Positions 21,901 through 31,545 of a stretch of DNA of 64,000 bases are shown in pieces; the stretch's first letter is position 1; each line of letters begins with the position of its first letter. The translations under genes and the position numbers were made by a program. Source of the DNA: Phyto melanocephala (Eukaryota > Arthropoda > Insecta > Diptera > Rhinophoridae); contig OW799236.1 of assembly GCA_941918925.1 (NCBI GenBank), forward strand, positions 79,858,713 through 79,922,712, read 5' to 3'. A model generated the notes under the pieces. That model was given only the letters and a program-made list of their open reading frames with translations. It was not told the DNA's origin and ran no database searches.

Positions 21901-23109
21901 CTAACAGAGACTTTTGTTGTTTCTTTCAAGCAAATGGATGTTAGCATACATTCACTTATTTTCATTTATTAAACCACCTCTTTATTCTAAGCAGAATAGT
22001 TACAAAGCAAAACAGGAATAGATAAATTTTTTAGTTAAAATATTTTTTAAGTAATTCAGTGAATGTTAAGTAAGATGTTTTTTTAATAGTGAACACTGAA
22101 TTGGTTATTTCTTGGTTAGAGTGCAAATTTTTTTAAAAACCCTGAGAGCTTCAGTAAAAGAAATCATTGCAATAAACTGTTTTAGGTCGTAGTTTCAAGT
22201 TCTTACAAATAATCTTTATTCTACTAAAAGCCACATTTAATAAGTTTTTTATAGTGGCGGACTTATTTCCCTAGCTTCTACTATACCCGTTTTACGGTTT
22301 AATTTTAATGAAAACTTAACTCGCATCAACAATAATCTTACTCATTGTACCTAATTGATATCAACACATCAGCTGATAAACATCTTCTTCAATGAGAAAG
22401 AAAAATCAACAAAACCCAATGAGAAAAAAATCGCCAGAAATTTAAGTTTCATCTATTGAAGATCTCTAAGTAAAAGCATTCCAAATCCCGATTCTTATTC
22501 ATATTAATTGCGTACTTTGGGGAAGCCTCAACAAGTTTTTAAATATTCAAGAAAAATTTTAAGAAGAGAGCGCTATGAGGCGATTATTTCAAATAAAACC
22601 TTTGTTTTTTATTTCGATTTGGTAATTTGTTGGAGAGTCTATAACAAACTATTTACGTATTGGATTGCTAAAGGAAACAATTTTAAAGTGAACCAGAACC
22701 TACTCTACGACTGACAGCGGCATGGCTCCCGTTATTGCTTGAAAGTTCAGATTCAAGTACAACCTCCTATATGAGAAAATACATTATTATTTTAAATGTT
22801 CATTGCAAAGACGAGTTTTTAATTATAGCGAGATAAATATGAGAATCTGGTGAAGCATATATCGAGTAAAAAAGTTTTTGGATGGAAAACTTTTGTAGCG
22901 CCAACCAAACCAGACAGTCCCCCAAACAATCATAGCCCCTGACCATCAAGAGGCCAAATAGCTGTAGCCCGGCTGCCGGACAAAGCTGAAAATCTAAGCA
23001 ATCCGGAAGAATGTACACAGTCCCGATACCTGTAACCTCATGAAACCAGATGGTTTGTGCCAACTACAGCAGAAAAATAATTCCAGTCGCTAAATCATTT
23101 ACATTTACT
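21901..23109. other. Mostly gene-free stretch, one GC-richer patch
   Basis: AT-rich apart from 22,900-23,063. On the minus strand that patch contains GAMIVWG, loosely like the VMVWG block of Tc1-type transposases, without supporting motifs around it. I do not call a gene. The frame at 22508-22714 has no recognised motif. Confidence 0.35.
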
Positions 23110-23596
23110 GAAGAGCCAAGATTGTTTTTTCAAAAGAATCGTTTTGGCAAATCATCTAGAGGTAAACAAATTATAATTCCAAATTCGTTGTCTGGTTTCT
23201 GAGTGCCACTCTTTCATAAATGCTATTCGTCTTTGGAATGCTCTTCCACACAATCAACAAACAAATAGCAACGCAATTAATTAAAAAAAAATTCTATTTA
23301 ATTATTTTGCTTAAACGTCTTAAATTTTTAGTTTTTTTATAAATGTTTTTTTATTTTGATTAAATGTCTTATTATTATTTTTTGCTATATTAATAATTTT
23401 TGGTTATTAGAGTTTTTTATTTTTAATTGTTTTTTATTTGATGAAAATGTTTGATAATCGAATTTAATTTATTTTATCTTGTATTTAATTTTTATTTATT
23501 ATGGCAAAATTTTTTGTACAAATTTAAAATCCTGCACTATAATTATAAGACTAAGTCTTGTTGTGCAAGGAAACAATAAATAAATAAATAAAAGTC
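23110..23596 (+). mobile_element. 3' end of a LINE with AATA tail
   Basis: The last codons of an ORF2-like frame are visible, FFQKNRFGKSSRGKQIIIPN then SECHSFINAIRLWNALP, the 'S(F/Y)...RLWN.LP' block found near the C-terminus of Jockey/CR1-type LINE proteins. An AT-rich 3' UTR follows. It ends with GACTAAGTCTTGTTGTGCAA, GGAAACAATAAATAAATAAA and further AATA units, a typical LINE tail. The upstream reverse transcriptase is not present, so this is a 5'-truncated insertion. At least one frameshift is needed to join the two coding blocks. Confidence 0.75.
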
Positions 23597-23769
23597 TCCT
23601 ATACATCGCATATAAAGAACTGTTATGTGTGCAGTGCGAAAGCAAAAGGCTTTAGAAATAAGTTTTCTTCTCACTCACCTAGAAAATAAATATACAAAAG
23701 TAATTTCATTACAGAATTCTATTTGTAAAAAACTTATGAGTTCAAAAAGTGATATAAACAACTAACCAC

Positions 23770-23900
23770 AAAATATCGATCAAAGACTGCTGATGATGAA
23801 ACCATGAATGACTTCGAAAATACATTCCACTCAACTAGTGTCGCTAAAATTTTACTTTTTAGTGTATTATTTCATTATTATAAATAAAATTTAATTCCTT
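23770..23900 (+). repeat. Short dispersed repeat, copy 2
   Basis: Counterpart of 18,290-18,420, sharing GACTTCGAAAATACATTCCA and flanking AT-rich sequence. Type unknown. Confidence 0.4.
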
Positions 23901-23933
23901 ATATAATAAATGAATATTTTATATCTTTTTAAT

Positions 23934-24213
23934 TTATATAAGCAGTTGTTTCTTGTATTGAGCTTGAGATCACTTTCTTTTATAAAAAATAGTTACAATC
24001 TTATTTTCCGATATTTCGCTACCACATTGGGTAGCTTCTTCAGGGAAAGTTTTTAAAATTTTTTAATTGTTAATTGTTAAAAAATTGTAAGAACTTTCCT
24101 TGAAGAAGCTACCCAATGTGGTAGCGAAATATCGGAAAATAAAATTATAACTATTTTTTATAAAAGAAAGTGATCTCAAGCTCAATACAAGAAACAACTG
24201 CGTATATAAAATT
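23934..24213. repeat. Long palindrome with ~130-bp arms
   Basis: The left arm (about 23,934-24,065) and the right arm (about 24,078-24,213) are near-perfect reverse complements around a short AT-rich centre (TTAATTGTTAATTGTTAA). They could form a ~130-bp hairpin. Each arm contains GAAGAAGCTACCCAATGTGG followed by TAGCGAAATATCGG. The arrangement CTGAAGA, short stem-loop, GAAA recalls the core of hammerhead ribozymes found in some retroelements, but the cleavage-site side could not be confirmed. It may be two head-to-head copies of a retroelement end. Confidence 0.85.
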
Positions 24214-25086
24214 TAATTCGTTTATAAGTAAAAAATTTTAAAATAAAATGAATTTCAAAGGCAGAATTGAAATCGAATAAACATTTTATTAAAAAACAAA
24301 AGCCTAACCTCTCTTATTCAATCCAATCCTATCAGAGTGGCTTCAAGATGAATACATTAACAGAAAACCTAGGAAAAATCCTACCAAAACCTGGAGACAG
24401 CAGGCACAAAACTAAAAAACTTTTATATCATTTATTGGGCAGGGAAAGACCACCAACAGGTTGTAGAACCAACCATTAATATCAAATTTATTCCTCTATG
24501 AAAACATTTATTTAAGTAATTATTTCTATGATAGACTTTAGGTCAACCGATGTTTTCGTACAAACACCAGTGAAATGCATATAGACCAGCTTAAATCCAT
24601 TAACCAAAAAAAAAATCATTTGAAAAAGTACATTTATAACAAAATTAATATGAAATTGATCGCAAATTGTTTTATAATATAATATTGTCGGTATATGGCG
24701 GTCATAACACAACATTTATTATGATGAATTTTAATGCGGAATTTTAATATTTAAAGAAGTAGTCCTCATTAAGGACTTGAAATCAATTTTTTACTGGTCA
24801 TCACACAAGTTTTTAAATAAATTTATTCTTTCTTTATTTTTGATAAATTCATTCTTGATTTTTGGCAAGCTGTCAAAAAGCAACTCCTAACCGAGCACAA
24901 ACTCATAACGAAAGCAGGAGGAATTAGGAGTAATAGGTACACCAGATCCTTTTACACATTGTTTTACAAGATAAAAATAATGAACTGAGAATCATAAACT
25001 GATAGTCAGCGTTGTCAACTCGATGATCTTAACACTGTTTCTAGTGCCTTTTTAAATTTTGTACGCGAAAAAAATATAAATATATA
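24214..25086. other. Gene-free stretch
   Basis: The plus frame at 24267-24479 (70 codons, NLGKILPKPGDSRHKTKKLL) has somewhat protein-like composition, but no family is recognised and there is no supporting context. The rest is AT-rich. Confidence 0.35.
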
Positions 25087-25651
25087 AAGGGTGGCTGAAC
25101 GTCAAGTTTTTTTTTCTGCATTTCGTTTGACATTTCTCAATTTAAACCATGGAAAGATACAAAATCGAGCAACTCTTTAAAGTTATTCAGGCTTATTATG
25201 AAAATGGAAGTTCAAATCAAAATGCATTTCGTGTTCTTCGTGATTCTTTTGGTCAACATAATCGTTCAAGTTCGCCCACAATCGGGAGAGTTGTGAAAAA
25301 TTTTCAAATTTCAGCAAAACAGGTCTGTATAAAATGTTAGAAAATCTGTGAATGCCTTCTTAGTTCGTTGAATGGGAACCATTGCTGTTTTTCGCGATAG
25401 TCTAACAAAACAGCAGTCAACCTTGACTCATCATCATGCCCAACAGTTGAGCATCAACGTTGTCACTGAAAATTTGGGCCATCAGATATAAGTGTGCCGT
25501 CGAGGTCGCTGCGGCCATTTGGCCGATATTTTGTTTCATACATAATTAAACCATATGAATGTTATCATAATAAAAAGAAATGACAATAATTTCCTAAATG
25601 ATTTATGTTTTATTCAAAATCAACATCGGCCCTTGCAATTTAATCACCCTT
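25087..25651 (+). mobile_element. Short Tc1/mariner derivative, solo copy
   Basis: Its ends begin AAGGGTGGCTGAAC on the left and, inverted, AAGGGTGATTAAATTGCAAGG on the right, flanked by TA at 25085-25086 and 25652-25653. It is the same 565-605-bp deletion derivative as the ones nested in the DINE-1 elements at 9712 and 44959, but here it stands alone in unrelated DNA. It keeps a readable N-terminal transposase stub (25149-25340) and lacks the catalytic domain, so it is a non-autonomous passenger. Confidence 0.9.
25149..25340 (+). pseudogene. N-terminal stub of a Tc1/mariner-type transposase
   Basis: This 63-codon frame begins with a proper ATG (context AACCATGG) and reads MERYKIEQLFKVIQAYYENG, SSNQNAFRVLRDSFGQHNRS and SPTIGRVVKNFQ. 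That is the first helix-turn-helix of the family, the part that grips the terminal inverted repeats. It stops at 25340, where an intact enzyme would go on for about 280 more residues. Downstream sequence to 25,520 still carries decayed family words (GCGATAGTCTAACAAAACAG). It could at most make a short DNA-binding fragment; expression is not implied. Confidence 0.8.
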
Positions 25652-25683
25652 TATTAAAACAAATTTCAAACATTATTTAAAAA

Positions 25684-26169
25684 CTAGCCAAGTCTGGCTC
25701 GCGTTGCTACGCCCCTTAATGAATAAAATGCATTCTGAATTTAAACTTTATTATCAAGTGCAAGAAGCTAAAAACTATAACTTTTTGTATGGACGTGGCA
25801 CTGCCCACTTTTCTAATCACTAAACTGTATAGTCATGACAGCACACTATGTGTGCAGAAAATCAAAAAATTTATCTAGTGCAAGTAGCTAAAAATAATAA
25901 ATTATTTTTTTGAGACTACAAGATTGTATAATCATGAGAGTTCAATGCGTGTGCAAAGTTTCAAAAAAATTGGTCAAGTGAAATAAGCTAAAAATGATAA
26001 CTTATTTTTTATGGGCGTGGCCCCGCCCACTTTTTACCACCCATGAACACTCTTTAGAATGTGTACAACAACTTGCCAAAGTTTGAGTCCGATCGGTTTT
26101 AAAGTTTCGGAGTCTATAGCTAACACACACACACACAGACAGACAGAGTGTCACTTTTATATATATAGA
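25684..26169 (-). mobile_element. Non-autonomous Helitron, copy 2
   Basis: On the minus strand it runs from TCTATATATATAAAAGTGAC to CTAG, between A (25683) and T (26170). At 486 bp it has fewer internal units than copies 1 and 3. It keeps TGGGCGTGGCCCCGCCCACT and the CACACACA tract. The 3' hairpin before the CTAG is weaker (GGC...GCC), with one arm mutated. Confidence 0.85.
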
Positions 26170-27797
26170 TATAGAACTTCTAACAAATATCTCTTAAGCT
26201 AATTTCACATTGAAATTTGTTGAAATTTAAAAAAAAAAATTTTAAAGGTAGATTTAATTATTAGAAATTGTCTAAAAATAAAATGTTTTTTATAACTTTT
26301 TTGTGAATCACCAGCTCCCAGCTTTCCTCTTCATCCAACCAAAAGAATTATCTTATTTTTGTTTTAGTATTTTATGTACAGTTGTATACACTTATATTTC
26401 GCGGACATGAAGAAAATAGTATTTGAGTTTATTTTCTGTGCAGATACAGCATTGTCCATACCATTATCCCTTTATTCATTTCGTTTTCTATAATAGCTCA
26501 AGCAATCATTTAGAATAATAATTGTTGCAACGAACCATAATATAATAGAATTTCCGTCAAAGAGGCAAAGAAGCATTTTGCCATGGACGAAAAATAAAAG
26601 AACCTCCACAAAAAAAAAAAAAATAAAACAAAGTAGCGGATTAAATAAATTTGAATGAAAATTTGAATATGAACGCTGACGTGAGTGTTTAGGACCATGC
26701 AACATAATGCTGCAACTGGGACACATAATAAAGCAATCAGACAGGCAGAGGAAATAAATTGATTGAAAAATATTTACAAAAAAAGACAATCCTATTAAAT
26801 AGGGGAAAAGCAGTTTTAAAGATTTAAATGAGTAGACGGACATTAAGCACGTCGTGACGATGTAACTAGAGATTTATGTTTTTTGTTTTCAATTATTTTC
26901 CAAAAACATAAACAAACCAAAATGCAAAATATAAAAAAAAGAAAATCTATTTGTCTGCATGGGCGACTGTACAAATATTTCTAATGGTTTGCATGTATGT
27001 ATGTGTATGTGTAATGTTCTTTAAAAACTTTATATAATTTCCGTTACACAGACATAATAAGAATACAGAAATTGTCAACAACTTTATTTTTAGAAATAAG
27101 AATTCTTCTTTAAAGAAAGAGCCATAAAGTTTTTCTTTAAACTTAAAATAGTTTGCCCAAAGTATGAAATAAAGCAAAAAGAGCTGAAAAAAAACTAAAT
27201 TTCCGTTAAAATATATTTCTGTCTGCTGACGGTTTTAGAAGAATTTTATTTTGGAAAATGCTGCAGGCTTGTTATTGCCATTGTTGTCGCTGCTAGAGAT
27301 AGTGTTGTTGTTACAGCTGTAGTTATATGTATTACAACGATAACAATATCAAATTGCAGAGAAAATAGTTTTTTTTTTCAGTAATTGTTTTTGTTGTGCT
27401 TTTCTTTCCTTTTGGGCAGACTATGCTAAAAGTTTACTATCACTTTATGATTGTTTTTGTTTTGTTTTTTTTTTTTTCCTTATTATTGGTGTTATTGTTT
27501 TTAAGTGAAATTCACTATGGGATGAATTATATGTTATTGTATGGTTTTTCAAATTTAGTTACACTTTAAAAGAAAATTTTAACTTTCGAAGTATTTACAA
27601 AATTTGAGAATTTCATAAAAAGTGCTAAATGTCTTCATAAATTTTCGTTTAGAAAAATTAAAAAAAGAATATATACACCAAAACAAACCTCTGCTAAAAA
27701 CGAATCTCATTAAGATTCCCTTCATTTTCCACACAATAAAAAAGTTACTGAAATATCATTGCTTGTCTCAGAGTATCTCGACATTAAAAGCATTTGC
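26170..27797. other. Gene-free stretch
   Basis: Poly-A/T runs, a TGTATGTATGTGTATG microsatellite near 26,990 and GTTGTTGTT words near 27,300. The 123-codon minus frame at 26472-26843 is Phe/Leu/Ile-rich with no motif and is probably chance. Confidence 0.45.
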
Positions 27798-28081
27798 TCC
27801 TACACAGAGAAAACAGTATCGGTTGTGAGTACTGCAATTGTTGCCAATCGCATAGTTTAGTTGTGATTGAAGCATTTTACGGTTATATTATGGTTTAGTT
27901 GTGATAGTAGAACTTTACGGTTAAATCTACAGAATTTCGTTTCGGAATATAAATATGTAGTCAACACTAATAAATTATGATTCCTGCGATACAAATTTTA
28001 TAATCACAAATGAAAAGTTCGATTGCAGGAACTAAACCATTTAATGGGCAATGAATGTGATTTTCTGTTTTCTGAGTGTAA
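27798..28081. mobile_element. ~280-bp hAT-like MITE, copy 1
   Basis: The ends are inverted: TACACAGAGAAAACAG on the left and TACACTCAGAAAACAG on the right. They are flanked by the direct repeat CATTTGC (27791-27797 and 28082-28088), or CATTTGCT/CATTTGCA if counted as 8 bp, which is the hAT target length. A related copy lies at 35,023-35,255. No coding capacity; the frame at 28023-28220 crosses its end and is not a gene. Confidence 0.7.
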
Positions 28082-28445
28082 CATTTGCAATTTAAAAATG
28101 TCTCCTGAACGTTATCATCACAGAGACTTTAAAGTTAAGACTGTTTACCTTGTAGTCCTGAGTCGGTTGCCAACGCATGCAGGGCAGCATCATTTGCTTC
28201 ATTTCATATGCTTCCTATGATATTTGAAGTTTCCGTGACCTGTAACTAGCGCAGTTATCCAGGTTTTTTTAGGTTTCTCTAATTATATCCAATTATATCT
28301 GAACTGTACTTCTACTAAGGGGCCTCTTGCACACCATACAATCTTGTCAGGATGTGCTTGTCTCCTCCCACCTTTTTAAGTTTAAAGGTTACCCAGAATG
28401 AACGATAATTTTCAATAAAAATTGAAAACAATTTAGTCTTTAAAA
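28082..28445. other. Gene-free stretch
   Basis: No repeats or coding signal recognised. The minus-strand frame at 28315-28500 has no known motif. Confidence 0.4.
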
Positions 28446-28770
28446 GGGTGATCCACCCATAATGCACAATTTTAGTTGTAAGTTTTTTGTCCAATTTCAT
28501 TTAAAATTTCTTTGTTTCAGTGTTTCACAAATTCAACCGTGGAGCGGTGCACAAGATTGTTAAAGCCTTTTGCGATCAATTTGAGTTTCGTGGACTGCTT
28601 GATTTTTTTGGTCATCATAATTGACGAAATGTGTGCTCATCTCGGGAGAATTGTGCGCAAATTTCAGCAAACCAGGGCTGTAAGAAATGTTAAAACATCT
28701 TTGCCTACTTGTCCAGTTTCGTTATGCGGAAAACATTGCTTCGTTAGATGTATGGCAAGTGCCATGTGAT
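28446..28770 (+). pseudogene. Decayed Tc1/mariner-type transposase N-terminus
   Basis: After a terminal-repeat-like AGGGTGATCCACCC comes a frame-shifted relic of the helix-turn-helix seen intact at 25149. Readable blocks are HKIVKAFCDQF and LLDFFGHHN, then in another frame GRIVRKFQQT. This copy is more diverged than the TA-flanked ones and its right end could not be located. Confidence 0.65.
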
Positions 28771-30143
28771 CGTAATTGCATAATAGTTATATTTAACTTA
28801 GAACAATAATACTATCTAAATGCAATATATTGATCTTAGATTATGGTCGCCACAACCGTAGTTTTTCATTGAGTTGTAGACCCTAGTTCTTCCGTAATGT
28901 CTACGGAATTTATCTCTGGTGACATTCCAATATTCTTATAAATTATTTTTTTTTTATTTTACAAGTATTTACTTTTAAAAAAATTATTTCTTTATTCGTT
29001 CTGATGAAAGGGAAACAATGTCTTTATAACAGGTGATTACTTTTTCCCAATGCCGATTTATGAACTTGAGTGTAAATGTTAACAAACAGCGAACACAAGG
29101 TGTGAAAACTTTTGAAAAGTAAAACATGTATCATGGCAGAGGAAGAAACATACAATAGACATACATAGACATATTTATGTATCATTTAAAAACTACTTTC
29201 AAAGCCAGACCCGGTATGTGCTTACAATATTCGCCCTAAATAATAAATCCTTTCGACTTTTATATATTTCGTTAAATTCAAAAAAAAAAAATTATTTGAT
29301 TTAAATTTCCTGTTATTTATATCTTTACCTTATAGTTAAAGATCATATTTTTTAATACAAAATTATTTTCTTTTTTCAAGCACCCAATGTGCAATAGGCT
29401 GAATTGCCATCTAAAGAAGCTTCTATTAATGCCAAAGGCGTATTAAAATTTATAATTGAATTTTTAAATTTATTGTGATGGGTAAAAAAAACGAAGCCAA
29501 CACATTTCGAAGAAAGCTTTTAAAGAAACTTTGAAATATTATTATTTTGTTTTAAGAATCTAATTAATGTAAGTATTTATACATTAACAGACATAATGCT
29601 AAGTACATAATAAAATGTAATTAAACATTGACAAACACTAAAATAAAAGTTATTAGTAACTTTATTTCAAAATTCTTTTTTTTTGTAATTTTATTAAATC
29701 AGCTTACAAATATATGTTTTTCATAACAACTAAAAAATACAGCCAAGTACATGCTGAATGTCTTATGTGTATCATCTCACATCAGGATGTATAAAATACA
29801 TTCTAGATGTATTTGCACAAACGGGTTTGTAAAGTGCTTTATAAAGCAGACTAAATAAAATCTAAAAAGCAGAGTTTTTTAAAACACATTTTGTAACCAC
29901 AATACATTTAATTTAAGTTGCGTAACATATAACATATTAAATTGCTTATTCGATTAGATCTTATCTCTATTTTTTTGGTCTTTCTTTGGCAGCAAAGATT
30001 TTTATTGATAATCTTTATCCCAATTTGGCATTTAAATATATAAATAAATTTAATAACATTATTTTGTGATTGTTTGTAGATGATAAAGGGAAAGAAGTTT
30101 TTTTTTATAACTTGAGCACACAAACACTTGCGATCTTTTTCGC
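28771..30143. other. Gene-free stretch
   Basis: AT-rich with long A and T runs; no element ends recognised. The minus-strand frame at 29908-30153 has no motif. Confidence 0.45.
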
Positions 30144-30549
30144 AACCCACCAATAAAATGTTTCTCTAGTTTTACGTGAATAACGTTTTTCATGACTTCT
30201 AATTCATAAGCTAAAGAGGAGGTATGAAAAATGCCATCTCCAAATCCAAAATAGTTAGCCTTTAAAGATGTGCCTCAAAATACATGCAAATGCATGCGAC
30301 AAATCCTTAATAATTAATGTAAACAGACATTATTAACTCTTGAAATATGGGTTTCTTTTCATCTACTGTGCATGCGTTCCATGCACTTATTGGAATTGAG
30401 TGAAATTTATTAATATATTCATATAAACATATGCATTCCAATGGCACGTTAATGTATAAATCATGCATTTTGCACCTGAATTTAATCACTTCATCATGAA
30501 TTGAACTGATGCATACACTTTTTCTCATGCTTGTATTTTTTTCGCTGGG
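30144..30549 (-). mobile_element. CCCAGC-ended MITE, copy 1
   Basis: Reverse complement of the copies at 41768 and 47886. It begins on the minus strand with TCCCAGCGAAAAAAATAC and ends in TTTTATTGGTGGG, a decayed inverted end. Its interior contains a 73-codon frame (30307-30528) including CLYEYINKFHSIPISAWNA; the equivalent stretch in the other copies has stops. Shared words such as CCAATAAGTGCA, CGCATGCATTTG and TTATGAATTAGAAGTC make the relation certain. Superfamily unknown. Confidence 0.7.
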
Positions 30550-31099
30550 ATTTTACGATCATAATTTAACATAAGATTTAACTGTCAGTTAGGCAAAATT
30601 GAATTTCACAAACTACTATTAGCAGTTTAATCAGAAAAATTCTGTTAAATTGACCCGAACAAAATACAGCTGTTAAGATTTAAAACTAAAGTACCAAAGT
30701 AAAAGGGTAGTTTATGCTGTTGCGATATAGATAACTATAAGTGACGAAAAAATTAATTAACATGATGTTTAAAATATTTTTTTTTATTCTCCACAAATCC
30801 TCTTCACATCATAGATTTATTTTTTGCTTCTACAAAAATATTGAAAATAAAAATAATTTTTCTACTATCTTACCGGAAAAATATTTAAAACATTTTAGCC
30901 ATTTAAAAAGAGAGTTTTCCAAAAGTTTAATTTATAAATTGGTTCACCAATTTAAGTGTAATTACTTTTAACATAGCAACAGACACAATTCTCTATACTA
31001 TTTAATCCATTAAATTCTTAAATGTAACATAGGGCTGTAACTAATAAGTTCTATTGGATTCGACTTAAAACTAAATGTTTAATTTCGTTTCAACTCTTT
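30550..31099. other. Gene-free stretch
   Basis: The plus frame at 30741-30971 is Lys/Phe/Asn-rich and motif-free. Nothing else seen. Confidence 0.4.
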
Positions 31100-31545
31100 C
31101 TATTTTTCATAAGCTCAGAATTCACTTGTTCGCCAAGTATTTCGCGGTTGTTCTGGCCTTCGGTTTCCTTGTCGGTTGTGGTTCAATTATCTGCCGTTTT
31201 TTTATAACTGGGAGCTGCCTAGTTCTTAACCACAGGTTGGTGTTAGAGTTAGTGCTTGGCCAGACGTTGAGCATAAGCGGTGGAGACTTTCCAGATTTCG
31301 TTTCCATACAGCAGGACTGATTTTAAATTAGTGTTAAAGAGACAAATTTTTGTGGGCAGCTAAATGTTGACCGATCGAGAAATTTTGTTTAGGGTGCCAA
31401 AAGCCTGCTTTGCTTTGAAAGTCTTTAGTCGATGTATTGCTGGCTACCACCACTAAGAGATCGGTAGCTTCTCTGGTAACAAAAACTCTGAACGTGGTTG
31501 ATTTGCTCGTCATTTAGCTTGAAATTTGCCATTCCTTCCTACAAG
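31100..31545 (-). pseudogene. LINE reverse transcriptase fragment (thumb region)
   Basis: Minus-strand translation across two frames gives ANFKLNDEQINHVQSFCY, then KTFKAKQAFGTLNKISRS, KICLFNTNLKSVLLYGNEIW and KVSTAYAQRL. This is the 'SFCYLGS ... KARxAFxxLNKIW ... LFNTNVKSVLLYGSETW' section found after the YADD motif in several non-LTR retrotransposon proteins. Stops and shifts occur within it, and the catalytic centre is missing. The plus-strand frame at 31075-31320 is an antisense shadow. Which LINE clade it belongs to cannot be fixed from this piece. Confidence 0.75.

Noticed and set aside
22880..23063. Tc1-like GAMIVWG word on the minus strand
   Set aside because: The neighbouring transposase motifs are absent, and seven residues are not enough.
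26472..26843. 123-codon minus-strand open frame
   Set aside because: Phe/Leu/Ile/Ser-rich sequence expected of AT-rich DNA, no motif, no splice or promoter context, and it overlaps poly-A/T runs.
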